From the NCBI GenBank assembly GCA_021234155.1, contig JAJEKV010000133.1, forward strand, positions 622,001 through 686,000: a stretch of DNA of 64,000 nucleotides, given 5' to 3'. Under the pieces are notes generated by a model that saw only the letters and a program-made list of their open reading frames with translations, had not been told where the DNA came from and did not search any database. This document shows positions 12,797 through 24,542 of this stretch, piece after piece (the first letter of the stretch is position 1; each line of letters starts with the position of its first letter). The DNA is from Isoetes taiwanensis (taxonomy: Eukaryota; Streptophyta; Lycopodiopsida; Isoetales; Isoetaceae). The position numbers were made by a program, and so were the translations under genes.

Positions 12797-13079
12797 CTCA
12801 CTGGATCTGGTAGACTTGTTGGTCCCCATGGATGTTAAAGTTAAATTCAGTTCAACTCAATTTTGGGATCTTCATAATGCCTTTGCATTCTAGTTTTCTA
12901 TAAGCATGAGGGGTAGAGGAACAATAGATGAGATATTGCATTTTTACACATGGCATGTAATGACAACATGAATACTTTATGGGGTGTCATATGGATGGGA
13001 GTAGTGCAATGATTGTATAATGGTGCTTACAAAATTGGCTATAAAGCACCTTAAAATACCACACCACTTTAGAGAACCA

Positions 13080-13193
13080 TACATCCTTTAAAAAAAAACC
13101 TCTTTAAAAACTACACTTACTTATAAACCGCACCTCCAAAAGCTACACCTCATTAGAAACATCACTACCTCAAAAGTAAAAACCACAGTTCCT
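13080..13193 (+). repeat. A-rich minisatellite, left part
   Basis: Degenerate units of about 17-20 bp of the form AAAAACTACACCTCCTTAAA. The array is interrupted by the TTAA element and resumes after it at 16,027. Confidence 0.8.
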
Positions 13194-13197
13194 TTAA

Positions 13198-16026
13198 CAC
13201 TAGAGTGGTCCTGGGGACCATTCCTAGTCCATGGACCAGAATTGGTCCAGTTGAGCTACTGCCACTTAAACCAATATATCTGAGAACTGAAATATCAATT
13301 TTGCGATATATCGCCACCATATCAGTCCTTACTTGATTCTTAATGACCTTCGAGCATTTCAAGACCAATGAACTCACCTATATATTGTAGTGATTGTTCA
13401 AATATTGGAGAATTTGACAGTTTCTGCAACAGTCCAGAACTGCATTCGTAGGTTTTCTTAGCATAAACAAGTCTAAACCTTGCCAAAATTGGAAGTATTT
13501 GTCTATTTATGATAGAACACATTGATTTGTATCTTTTCAGCTTTGGTTGCTATCATTTAACATCCGTGGAAGCCGGCAAACCCTATTTTGTTCAAAAATG
13601 CTGCTTGCAGTCTAGGAATTATTTCTCTCTTATTATTACAAGTTTTGGCTTAGTTCTTGTGGCCATAGGTTCTTAACTATATGGAGTACAATTTTATGTT
13701 TTTTCGGAGTGTTCATAAGGTATATCAACTTCAAAATCTAATAGAGAATTTCCTATACAGAATTTAGGACAAAATTATATGTTAAAATGCTCCAAAATCA
13801 CCACTTGTAAGTATCATGAGGGTAATGAATGATGCAATCTTCTTATATCCACATAGAAAATTACTCTATCAAACTTGCATATAGTGTAATTAGGGTTTAA
13901 CCATGCAATTAACTAGATTTAAAGATGATGTGCAGCCATAGGATTAACACATTAGAGGTTAAAATTTTGAGTTAATTTCAAAATTATAGGCTAAAAACTC
14001 ATCATTTACTAGCTAATGATGTTTATTAATGAATGAAAGTGAAGATCATGAAGTTTAAGTATAAGAATGACCTTTGATGCGTCTTTCTCAGTTTTGTAGA
14101 GAACACGCTACATTTTTCCAAATAAGCCTTCCAAATGGTTTAAAATAGAATAGAATAGAATTATTGTCCCTTGTGCCCTAGGCCCTAAACCTGATTAGAT
14201 GAACGTCCTCATCTTCGAGTTTTTGAAGGCATGCAGCATAATTGATTGTGCTATTCTCAGCTCCACTTGTTGAACATTCTGCTATTGTTACCACAAAGAG
14301 TCATTTAGCAGGCTTCAAAACTTGATGGGAGGCACTCCCCAAAACTCATTTTCTTGGATACAAGGGACATATATATAGGTCCCCTATGACAAGGGACATA
14401 TATATAGGTCCCCTATGTAGGTTATGTGGCTTTCTTGCAAAAACATACGAAGAAATATGGTTTTACTAGTATAAAGCTGGTATATCCATTGCTGCAACAA
14501 AGCATTAGAGTTTTAGTAGGATAATATTACAAGTAGGTCATCTTTCATGTACACTATATTTTTCATGAATGCGGGCCTTTCTTTGCAATATAGCTCTCTA
14601 TTTTCATATTGAAATAACGTATTATTTGAAAGATACGAATATAATTAAGCATGAATCATTTATGGTCCATAACTAGACCAATTGTGTAGAGCATATATCT
14701 CTCACTAGCCCTATCCATTTTATCCCCATAATGATATCGTGGTTTCTTCCCTTAATTTTTGAAAGGTGCGAGTGGAAGTCCATGTAGATTCAATTGGCGA
14801 ATAAGTACCGCATAAATTCACAGTTGTTTGTGCTTAAACATTGCCCTCAAATTATGCAAGCTCGTCTAACCAATTAATTTTATGCTATGAAGAATTGTAC
14901 GCATAAACTATATTCTAAAGTTGAGATCAAAATTGATTGAGATGTTGCCTCTATTAATTTTTAAACTTTCAGTCCTATGGACCAATAATGGTCTGCAAGT
15001 GGAACTGCACATAGCAGTCTAACTTGACTTTTTATAGTCATAAACTTCCATATTTTTCTTTGATTTTTTTTTGCATTGGTTTCATGACATGGGACATTTT
15101 GAGAATGTGATTTTTCAAACTCACGTCTCGAAGCATAAATCCAGAATAAACATAGAAGATATATTTGAATTTGATGCTATAAAGTTTAATCCAAATCTCA
15201 AGGTTATGATCAACAAATATTTTCATTACTAAAGTAAATCAGTAGCTAGTTTTAAATGCACCTATGGACCAGTAATGGGCTCAGGTACAGAAACCTTTCT
15301 TGATTTTTTGTGACCATGTCTTTTGCGTTTTTTATGAACTTGTTTTTGCATTGGTTTCATATCATTTTGAACTTTCATATTATGATTTTTTGGAGGACAT
15401 CATAGAGTAAGTTTTGCTCTATATGGGGAAATAATAATTATTATTACAAGTTACCTAAGATTGAGATCAAAAGTGAAAGTCCAAACATCAAATTCAAGGC
15501 CAGCCAATATTTTTATGGGATGGAGGAACTTGTCAATTGCAAATATATCAAATATTAGCTCAAAATGCATTTCCCTGTAAAAGTTGTTGTATTTAAACTA
15601 CAACTACCTTCTGGGAACCATAATTGGTTCTGAGGAGGCAGAAAGCAGGTTTGACCCAGTCATATTTGAATGGCCCTATCTTTCTTCACAAACTTCAGAA
15701 TGACATGTGGTTTTTCGTATCATTTTCCCTATCTCATGTAGGAAAATATTATGGTAATCAAAAAATTTGAAAAAATTCTTTGTCGAGACAGTTTGACTTT
15801 ATGTAAACACAAAGCTTTTGGTACTTGACCCCCCCGAGTTTGCTAGAGCATAACTTACAAGAATGGAGGTATATATATTTTTAGGTATTTTTCTAGTGGA
15901 CCATGACTGCCATATATGAACTCCTAGGAAAGCTTCGAATAGATTTTGAACCATTGATTTTATATGAATTTTGAAGTGAATACTGCAAATGGACCATTTT
16001 TGGTCCATCACCTGACCACTCTAGTG
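13198..16026. mobile_element. Non-autonomous TTAA-type DNA transposon, 2.83 kb
   Basis: The ends are a perfect 13-bp inverted repeat, CACTAGAGTGGTC at 13,198-13,210 and GACCACTCTAGTG at 16,014-16,026, flanked on both sides by TTAA (13,194-13,197 and 16,027-16,030). The host minisatellite has an uninterrupted sister copy at 16,201-16,231 (CCACAATTCCTTTAATAAAA) that matches the joined flanks and so acts as an empty site. No transposase frame is visible. TTAA duplications are known for piggyBac, Kolobok and Sola3; the CACTA start is a coincidence with EnSpm, whose duplications are 3 bp. The interior has GGACCA...TGGTCC motifs at intervals. Confidence 0.85.
14973..16013 (+). repeat. Degenerate ~300-370-bp internal repeats of the TTAA element
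   Basis: Units begin with variants of CCTATGGACCAATAATGGTC at about 14,974, 15,261, 15,611 and 15,985. Each of the first three is followed by a T-rich stretch such as TTTTTGCATTGGTTTCAT. Spacing is about 290, 350 and 370 bp. Related GGACC/GGTCC pairs sit just inside the left end (13,211-13,250). Confidence 0.6.
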
Positions 16027-16345
16027 TTAACAAAAAACATACCTCCTTAAAAAACCACACGTCCTAAAAAACAAAAACCACAGCTCAAAAAAACTACACT
16101 TACTTAAAAAAAAAAAACTATTCTATTCTATTCTATTCTTATAAACTACACCTCAAAAAACTACACCTCCTTAAAAACACCACCACCTCAAAAGAAAAAA
16201 CCACAATTCCTTTAATAAAAAACATACCTCCTTAAAAAACCACACGTCCTAAAAAAACAAAAACCACAACTCCTTAAAAAAATAACAGTGGACGTTCCTT
16301 GTCTACTTAAAAAACAACACCCTTAGTTAGTAAAACCACACCTCC
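16027..16345 (+). repeat. A-rich minisatellite, right part
   Basis: Continuation of the array around the TTAA element, with units such as AAAACCACACGTCCTAAAAA and AAAACTACACCTCCTTAAAA and a (TTCTA)n pocket at about 16,121. It contains the empty-site copy at 16,201. Confidence 0.8.
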
Positions 16346-16349
16346 GCAG

Positions 16350-17170
16350 ATCTACATGTAGGTTTTTCTAAAATCTCTGAATAAAGAACATGTGGACCTA
16401 AGAAAACTATATTTTTCAACATTGGACCAAAATTTGGGGTCTGTGTGTCACCAATAGGTATGTTCACTATCTTTTTGAAATAAGTGATATTGTATGTTTT
16501 TGAGTGAAAGATTAAGAAAGATGCGGCTGATGTATAATATGACTACTGTGATATACTGCTATTGTTGAGGTTGCACACATCACTAGATGGGACGACTCTT
16601 TGTCTTTTCTAATAAATGTATCAATGGTTTTATTGGTTAGCTTGCAACTTGAGCATTATTCAATTATGTCAAATGTGTATCAATCATGTCCTAACTATTG
16701 AGTAGAGTCTTCCTTCCTTCCTTGAAAATAGCAATTAAAAACCTACTTGGCATCTAATGTTTTCTTTTACCATTCTCCATCTCCATCTCCCAAGATAATA
16801 CGTTTCTAGAATGAAGATGCCTTGCTGGAGATGTGAGTGCCCATCATTAGCAAACAATGTAATCTTCGAGGATATTATTAGCAAATGTGCATAGATGTAC
16901 AAATGTTTAATCATATCTTACATATATATGATTTGATGTTGGCCTTGAATGTAGAATTCAATCTAAAACTTATATTATTTATCATGATCATATTACCGCA
17001 TTAATGCAAGTTTTGCATAGCTTTATGGAAAAGGAGATAAAGTGCTTAGGAGTAAATGACCAACTTCGCAATAATATATGATATAATAGTAGTAATTGTC
17101 ATAAATCTAATAAGATCCTTTCATGTTACTATGAGGTATTCGTTGAGGACAGTAGTTCCAGCCATAGTGT
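16350..17170. other. Gene-free stretch
   Basis: AT-rich sequence without a supportable frame or repeat. Confidence 0.5.
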
Positions 17171-17457
17171 TATGCCTCATCTCCTCTATTTTGGATCGAT
17201 CGTAAATGGTTTATACTTGGCTACATGTTTGTCATCTATCAGAGGCAGTGCCGGTTGGATTATAGTGTCTGCGATTGGAGTGACAAAGTATGCCATGGAC
17301 AACCTAGGCTTAGATGGATTAACAACAGCTCTATGTATCATAGTAGAGTATCGCCCATTGCTTATTGCCTATTGCCACAACAACAACTCTTATGAGAAAG
17401 CATCAAAGGAGAGAAGGAGAAATAAGTGCAGTGCTTCACCTGTAGAGTATCTCCAAC

Positions 17458-17557
17458 ATCAAGACCTTATGGGAGGACGCCAGCATTTCATGGATGGTAA
17501 GTGGCGTAATTGTAATACCATCCATGAAATGCTGGCGTCCTCCCATAAGGTCTTGAT
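17458..17557. repeat. Perfect 42-bp inverted repeat (foldback) from a dioxygenase exon
   Basis: Arms 17,458-17,499 and 17,516-17,557 are exact reverse complements separated by 16 bp. Read on either strand, each arm encodes QDLMGGRQHFMDG, a piece of a 2-oxoglutarate dioxygenase. The left arm continues as DGKW, as expected for the family, while the right arm is continuous with the dioxygenase exon on the minus strand. A transcript would form a hairpin with a 42-bp stem, the architecture proposed for new plant MIRNA or hairpin-siRNA loci born by inverted duplication. Confidence 0.9.
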
Positions 17558-17770
17558 AGGAAATGGTTAAAAAATGTGTATCAGTATGAGCTGGCAAGCC
17601 AATATTACTGCTGGGGTCTGGTGAAGGTGGGTAGTAGTTAAAACGAAGTGACACACTCTTTGGGCTGTAAAGTCGTGTAAGGTAAGTGTGTTCTAGACCC
17701 AATGCATGCTCTACAAGCTCCATAAGAAGATTGGATACCTTCTCCATGGAGGATAGATAGTTCTCAATAA
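17519..17770 (-). pseudogene. 2-oxoglutarate/Fe(II) dioxygenase exon fragment
   Basis: On the minus strand the frame reads through MEKVSNLLMELVEHALGL, then LRFNYYPPSPDPSSNIGLP, AHTDTHFLTI and QDLMGGRQHFMDG. This is the central part of a plant DOXC-type dioxygenase: the LRxNYYPPCPxP block, the first two iron ligands (H-x-D in HTD) and the start of the QDxxGGLQ strand. The distal His and the 2OG-binding RxS motif are missing, because the frame runs straight into the foldback. Members act in hormone and specialised metabolism; which one cannot be told. It is a fragment, not a working enzyme. Confidence 0.75.
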
Positions 17771-17776
17771 TGATGC

Positions 17777-17872
17777 TGCAAAAAACCGAAAGTTTTATGC
17801 TAACAACATCATCAAACAAACACATGCAAAAAACCGAAAGTTTTATGCTAACAACATCATCAAACAAACACA
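17777..17872. repeat. 48-bp tandem duplication
   Basis: Two exact adjacent copies of a unit starting TGCAAAAAACCGAAAGTTTT. It lies directly upstream, in minus-strand sense, of the dioxygenase fragment. Confidence 0.95.
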
Positions 17873-17879
17873 TTAAAAT

Positions 17880-18179
17880 GGTACCATTCCGACTGTTTAT
17901 CGCAGATGTGGCTCACTGCACACTTGTCTGTTTATCCATTCTGACTCTTTCAAGCAAAGCCGACATGCAAGTTACAGACTAATTGTGTAATGTGATTAAT
18001 CGGGAGATGTTGTAGCGCAAAGCCTGATCCGTTTATTGATTGCATCGATACCATTCTAAAGCAATAATTACCTAGCAATACAACTTATTGTGCTTAACTT
18101 ATGATGTTAAAATCTAGGTTGCAATTCTACAAGCTGAACTAACATTGTGGCACTTAGGCGATACCAGTCATTTCTCTTA
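17880..18179. other. Gene-free stretch
   Basis: Nothing supportable seen between the tandem repeat and the next coding-like segment. Confidence 0.4.
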
Positions 18180-18395
18180 ATACTTTGAGCAGATTTGAAG
18201 TCACCTGCTATTTTAAGTAGTCCAAGGGTTGCATCCCGATTATTATGGTCTTGCAGGTCTTTGATCTCAGGACCAGACAAAAAAATTGGAAGATCAAAAG
18301 ACTGGGAGCATGTTAATGTAAGGCCACCGAAAAGAGCCAGTCTTCTCTCTTTCCATTAAAAGCTTCAATCCAAGCCTTGAAGACATAGTTCCTCT
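18180..18395 (-). pseudogene. Unrecognised coding-like fragment
   Basis: On the minus strand one frame gives WIEAFNGKREDWLFS and, after a shift of frame, SFDLPIFLSGPEIKDLQD followed by HNNRDATLGLLKIA, which then meets a GTGACTTC splice-like donor. The residue pattern has the look of real protein, with a frameshift between the two parts. I do not recognise the family. It may be the remains of an exon carried by a mobile element. Confidence 0.35.
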
Positions 18396-18399
18396 GGCA

Positions 18400-19600
18400 C
18401 ACTCTGGCCCTAAAACATAATTAATGTTTTCTCTCTTGGAATATAACTTGGCATCTAGAACTTCAAAACTATAACATCAAAATCACTTTTTTCCAGAAAT
18501 AAAAAATTGGCATTGACAAAATACCAATAGAGGTTAATTTTAGATTACCAGGGATGAGCTGCGTTAATTCAGAAGGACGTGCTCATATCCGAAGAAGCAG
18601 ATACCGGTACACTATTGGGCGCATCCCTGACATTCGAAGCTCCTTTCTTATTTGAAACCTTTGCCTAAGTAGATATCGCTATAATCAGCATTCTGCACCA
18701 TTTGATGAGGTAAAAAATCAGCTTACGTCTTCCTAGACCTTTTGATGGGTGACCTTTATCCATTAGATCCAGCAAACACAATAGTGAAGGTAATGCACAA
18801 TTCATTGTTTCAAACGAATGCATTGATATACCTTTCTAAATCTTTGAAAAAATATGTTTAGTCTCCTTTGGAAGCTTTGGGGCACATACTTGTCACTCTG
18901 TTGAGATTCCAAAATGTTTGAAATAATGGCCCTTCCTGCATTCTGTTGCATTTCCTTCTCATTTTGGAGCTGAATGAGATAATGCTTCTTAGCTTTCTCA
19001 ATCTGCAAGCAAACTCCTTTCCATTTACACTCTTTATACTGCATGAATTATGCATCTAATTTGTGAAAAAGCAGATTATTTGCCACTGAGATAAAATTGA
19101 GCCAGAGTGTACCGTGCTGAAGACCTTGGCCAATGATGCAGTTGAATTGGGTTCGATGTCCACATAGGAGAAATCCCATTCCTTGCTGCACACCATCTCC
19201 ACGAAGAGCGTTTGATCCATCAAACCCAATATATGATGCAGATCAGCATCCTCGACAGATGGGCCCAAGCCTCCTACCTATAATCTAACTCTTGTGTGCG
19301 TCTCCATTTCACTCTCTTCAGTTCTTACCTAGGGATTGTCTCAAGTTTTCATTAGTATGTTGAAACCTAAGAACTCTAGAGCAATGGTAGGAAAAATGGG
19401 CTTGATCTGCTTCATTTGTGAAATGATAACCTTCTGCAAAATAAATCCAGGTCATAAGAAGCCAAAATACCTATGTTGTAATCAAGCTCTCAAAAATTCG
19501 TCTCAGTACTTTTCATCCTTATTTCATCCAGAAACCAAACTGCTCTTGGAAAAGAGAGAAAGCTCCTTACATCCGGAGCCCCAATCGCCCTTGGAAAAAA
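18400..19600. other. Stretch with weak minus-strand open frames
   Basis: Two minus-strand frames (18,802-19,044 and 19,056-19,268) are open for 70-80 codons. The second starts MGPSVEDADLHHILGLMDQ. They could be exon remnants, but I recognise no domain and cannot support a gene. Confidence 0.3.
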
Positions 19601-19619
19601 AATTAAAATGCATCTAGAC

Positions 19620-19870
19620 CATTTGTGTGATCCAACGGCCGAAAAGCTGCACAAATTATCCTCTGATTTCGGCTTTAGTATTATATATGATAATTTCTGC
19701 TCGCAAGTGGGCCGAAAACATATAGCATTGTTTCTCTTGGACTCTTTCCCAGATGCATTGAAGACTATGAAGGTCAATGGCACTGGACATGATTTCCTGG
19801 CTCTAGCTACAGTTTAGCCTAAACAACTACCTAGGAGGCTCTATCTGCAACTAGACAATTGTTCCTGCCA
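19620..19870 (+). pseudogene. DUF7869-type protein fragment, partial copy
   Basis: This segment repeats part of the larger remnant at 22,340-23,560. Both contain KVNGTGHDFLA followed by sequence that becomes RRLYLQLDN. Here the frame stops soon after. The upstream part (19,688-19,749) is duplicated at 38,005-38,064 beside a MITE end, so pieces of this element are dispersed in the window. Confidence 0.5.
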
Positions 19871-19872
19871 GA

Positions 19873-20018
19873 ACAATTAACAACTATCTAGACGTAGGTT
19901 TGGACATCACAAATATAATTAACCTCCAATGGGAGGACTCCGTGTTCCAAAAAATTCTAACACACCTCAATACATGTATCACACCACCATGGGCGCAAGC
20001 AATGAAAAGCTGGTAAAA
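19873..20018 (+). repeat. Dispersed repeat, copy 1
   Basis: About 146 bp from AATTAACAACTATCTAGACG to GCAATGAAAAGCTGGTAAAA is repeated in direct orientation at 28,687-28,832 with scattered substitutions. No coding content. Confidence 0.85.
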
Positions 20019-20019
20019 G

Positions 20020-22339
20020 CTTCATTTTTTTTTTTCCAGAATTGGAATCTGTTTTGTTCCAGATGTAGCATCAGACACACCCAGATACTCAAAATTGGGA
20101 CATATTTTAAGTGGCCTACTTGTGAGCAGGGGCATGGCATTGTCTAGATGCTTGTTCAAGGCTTCAAGCTTTCTGAACCGTGGATCGAGTTCAGCTGATG
20201 CTCTTTTCATTTTTTTTTAGAGCGCTCGGTCCTGTAGCCTATGACGTTCCCTTAAAATATATGGTATAAATATGTATATTTTAGGCCACGTCACCATACA
20301 AGCCTACCTCAGTAGCCTTGTATACCTGGTGTCGAAAAGGGAGCATTGCTAAGTCATTGTATATAGCTTAATCAACCTTAGGTATGGAACCATTTCTACG
20401 TGGCTTCATCCTATTGGTCATTGCTCTTTTTCAAATCACAGTATTCTTGGTTCCAAGAAATGTTTATGAGAAAAAATTACATGAAGACAAGGTCGAAATT
20501 CCACGTAATTGATAAAACTCCAAGAGAAGCAGATGTAGCAAATACTCCATAATAAAATCTCTATTCCACCAATCCAAAACGCAATAGCAATTTGCTGGAT
20601 TAAAAATTGTTCATTAGATATTTTTATAGGTGTAATTTTCCATAATGTAGTTGGTGTAATATTTGTCTTGAAACCTAATTTTCACCTTTAGGAAGGAGGG
20701 ACAGATATCCACAAATGCTTTCAGCACTGCCCTCTCAATCCCCATAAGGATCACGATGGCGTTCTTGAATAGCACTTCATAGGTAAGTTCTTTGTCATTT
20801 TCTTCTTGTCCTGCATATTGTCACGTCCAAATGAGCAGTGAGTGCTAGAGGACATCACCACTGCGACTTCTAATAGCATTCTCTCTTGTTCTTCTTGCAG
20901 AATGAATGAGTGAGGTCCATATTATTCAATGGTATCAAAGTTGCCGAAGGGAAAGTGTATAGCTTCACTAAGCACCGTAACTTGTCTTTGCCCGAAGGGT
21001 GTGCAGTAGTGTCTCTGGAAATCATTTTAGATGGAAGCTTATCCTATGCCAGAAAAGCCATCTATGAGATGGCAAACTTGTGTTGAAGTGCCACATGTGC
21101 ACGACTTGGTAAAGTGATCAAATACTTCGGTGTTAATTGATAATGTTCTGGTGTCGAGGCTTATAAAGCCTGTGAAAGAGAAGGGCATTGAGGTAGAAAC
21201 CTATGCCATTTCGAAGTTGCTAAGGCACCAAAAAGATCGTATAGAATGGTGAATTGCACACCAAGAATGCTAGTTGTGCCAAGCAAAGTAGAAAGAAAGA
21301 TCATTGTAGCTGCCATTCTAGATTTCAGATCCTCACTTTGTTGCATACGACGATTTTGTGCTAGCTTCTTGATAAGTGAGATCATGCGCATGCGAATATT
21401 CTATTGGAATATGAGCATTGCAGACAGGACCGCATTTGCTTAGAAAATGCTAGATGTTTGCTCAAAAAATCGCCAGGTTTAGAAGCTCATGCTAAATAAG
21501 AAGCAATAGTGCTTCAAAACATGGCATAGAGCCTATGGTATACCAATGTCAAGCTTTTATAAGTGGCAAAAGCCTTTCCTAGCTGGTCACAAAGTAGCTG
21601 AACATGGTAATATGGGTTAAAAGAAACCAAGGTCGCATACTCTTGTTGAAAATGTTGTGTTGTCTATGTATATAGACGAGAATGCAGAGACGATGTCTCA
21701 TAGGTCGAAAATAACAAGTGATGATGTGTGGGAGAATGTGAAGAGGCTCCCATCTGTCTTAACCAAAAAAGACATTATTCATGAGGTTGATGCCAGTGTG
21801 ATGGAGATGACAGGCAAGCACGTTTTTCCATCTTCTTTCTTAAGCGAGTGGAAGGAGCATATCCAGAGATTGCAATAGGGAAGAGGATTGCATTCTCATA
21901 ATGTAATAGCTGTATTGTAATAAAAGAGAAAATGGCTAAGACAAGAGATCCAAAAGAGATGAGAGAATTGCAAATCGAAATCAAGGCACACATAGGAGCT
22001 TTTACTAGTTGTGGAGAGCTTTATCAACATCATGCTCGCGATCATGCCCTAACAATCAAACACGATAAGATGGACTAGGACAAAACCATAGTACCTTGAT
22101 TAGAGAAGTTAGAAAAATTAGTATGGAGTGGAGAATGCTTAAAAATTTAGTATGACTGGTGCATTGATGCATGGCCATGGCATAGGGGCCTTGGGACACT
22201 TTTTACTCAACCTATGGAAGGATAATTCTGATTTCCACGTTGGTTCCTTGAATCACACATTAAAAACCTGGAGGATGCTTAAGAAGAAAGCTGGGGCCAT
22301 TTAAGAGAGGCAAAACGCCCTGACTGTGCATGGAGAGCC
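20020..22339. other. Stretch without supported genes
   Basis: Several short open frames occur (21,246-21,443 and 21,657-21,878 on the plus strand, 21,161-21,391 on the minus strand). The one at 21,657 (MLSMYIDENAETMSHRSK) lies in phase order ahead of the DUF7869 remnant and may be its upstream part, but no family motif supports this. Confidence 0.35.
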
Positions 22340-23560
22340 ACAATAACTCGGATGCATTGAAGACTAAGAAGGTCAATGGCACTGGACATGATTTCCTGGC
22401 TCCAATCAAATGTCCAGTTCAGCCTAAACAGCTATCTAGGAGGCTCTATCTGCAACTAGACAATTGCTATGGCTAGAACAAAATAGATGTCTCTTCTCTT
22501 ATGTTTCCTATCTTGTTTGGTTAGGTGTTTTTGATCAGATACAGCTTGGATTCATGATGGTCGGTCACACCCATGATGACATTGATGCACTCTTTGATAA
22601 TTACTCCACCTTGCTATGCAGGTCAGATGCACTAACTATTCCCAAGCTAATGCAGCTATTTCAAGAATGTAGTACCAAAGCGCCAGTACCATATCTAGTT
22701 ACTGAGGTTTCTGACTGGAAGTCCTTTGTCAAATACATTTCAGGCAACTTGATTGGTCACCTGGAGCTCTTACTATTCAAATTGTGCATGGAAGATGGAC
22801 GGCCACTAATGTATTACAAGATGAGGTCAGGTCATCTGGAATGGTTGCATGGTAAGAGTATACGAATGTGGAAAACAGATCCAAATGATTTGCCATCAAT
22901 ACCAGTAGGATCACCTAAGGCCGTAAAGCCATATAGAAGCCTGAAGGATATAGGTGCTTTGCGATCGTCCATTGCGAAGTACATGATGCATTGGGCAAAT
23001 ATCTCTCAGGCCAATATGAATTCGTAGTCCAATGCCTACATGGATGAGGTTTGTTGACTATTGGTCGAATCTGGTGCCTGTACTTGGAGTTTCCTCTAAC
23101 AGCAGGGAAATTAGAGACTTCTGGCCTCTCATGAGACAGGCCATGCTTGTTGAGCCTGAATCCGTATTGCTTGATGAGTACACTGCACCCCCACACTAAA
23201 GGGGACCTACAAAGGATAAACCATGCAACCCAATTGAAATATTCGATATATACCAAGATGTAAAAAAGGTATGTTCTTGCTGATCAAGCCGGCAGATGCT
23301 TGTCCTACATGGGTAGCCTGTGCAGAAGAGGACCCTATACAACAAGATCCTACTCTTTCCCATTATGAAGAGGTGCTTATGTCTTGGTAGGAGCATCTAG
23401 CAAGGAAAGGTACTGCTTACGCTCAACAATATCAGGATTGTTGGCATAAAAAATGGAGGCCGAATCCTAATGACAGACCATATTACCAGCATCTCAAAAC
23501 CATAGACTATGGTTGGTCTGTTAAGAACAAGCCATTGATAATAATGATCTCTATGAGTAT
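22340..23560 (+). pseudogene. DUF7869-type DDE-like protein remnant
   Basis: The legible order is KVNGTGHDFLAPIKCPVQP, RRLYLQLDNC, a frameshift near 22,465, then FDQIQLGFMMVGHTHDDIDA (about 22,520-22,590). A tail follows with WLHGKSIRMWKTDPNDLPSI and, in other frames, PNDRPYYQHLKTIDYGW to about 23,530. The combination of a (Q)xDN strand and GFxxVGHTH(D/E)xID is characteristic of DUF7869 proteins, which are widespread in plant, oomycete and animal genomes and are thought to be transposase-like. At least three frame changes and in-frame stops make it inactive. Confidence 0.7.
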
Positions 23561-23599
23561 AGGTATCCAGCTACAAGAGTTATTGGCTAAAGAGGCAAC

Positions 23600-24540
23600 A
23601 TAAGGCGGCAAGGACACTTGAACTTAAGAACTATTAAAGAACACTCGAGCTTAGGGAGGTTAGCTTAGCTCAAAATTCTCAAAATTGTGTTATTCTCTCC
23701 AATTTATGGAAAGGCTATTTTGTTGTGTCATATAGCCTTTCCTTTCCTATTTAGCTTCCTTTTTCAATACTTGGGAAAGTATGCAACCAGGATACACACT
23801 GCTGTACTTTGAAAGGTGTCGATGTATCCCAGATGCTGCTATAGAAGTGTTCAACAAAATGCCACAGCATTCTCTCTGCTCTCTTCGAACTCTCTCATTG
23901 GCGTATGTGCACAACATAGCTGTGGATAAGAAGCATTTCAAACTCTGCTTCTATGATGCTAGAGGGTGTTATGCCTGTAATATCCATAATTTCATTTTGC
24001 TGTCATTCTACCATGTCAATAAAGCCCGCCACTTGTCTTTATGAGTCCAGAGTACCAAATTACGAGAACCTTGGAATATTACAACTCCACAGCTGACATT
24101 GGACAAGCTGGATAGACAGTTGTAGTAGAGGTCTTGCTGAAGATTATTTTACCTTAAACTGATATAGCAACTTGGACTTCCTTGCTTAATAAAACTTGTT
24201 CAGTTAGTAATGTCATGTACACATGAAAAATTTTAACCCAATTGTATGAAAACTTTCATAGAAGCTAGCGCATTCAAAGAGACTAAATGTTGAATAAACA
24301 CGCCAGCACTGACATGTTTAGGATTTAAAAAACCAAGAATGCAAGGTACAGTAAAACAAGCAGATTTGGAAGTTGGACTGTCAGGGGTATATTCTTATGA
24401 AACATCTTCAAGAAATAATGATCAAAATGAATGATAAACTTCCTAACAAACGCCTTCAATCAAATGAAGAGGGCATTGCACCCTAGTACCATGAGAGTTC
24501 ATCAAGGAAGAGGCCATCCTCGAAACCAGCAGGATTCAAA
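23600..24540. other. Gene-free stretch
   Basis: No recognisable feature. It includes the unknown 5' boundary of the copia element; I find no LTR here. Confidence 0.45.
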
Positions 24541-24542
24541 GT

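Noticed and set aside
12580-12829. Proline/serine-rich and glycine/glutamate-rich open frames
   Set aside because: They come from the CTCCC/CA microsatellite.
13198-13210. CACTA start, suggesting an EnSpm/CACTA transposon
   Set aside because: CACTA elements make 3-bp target duplications. Here both flanks are TTAA and an empty site supports a TTAA insertion, so the CACTA letters are taken as coincidence.
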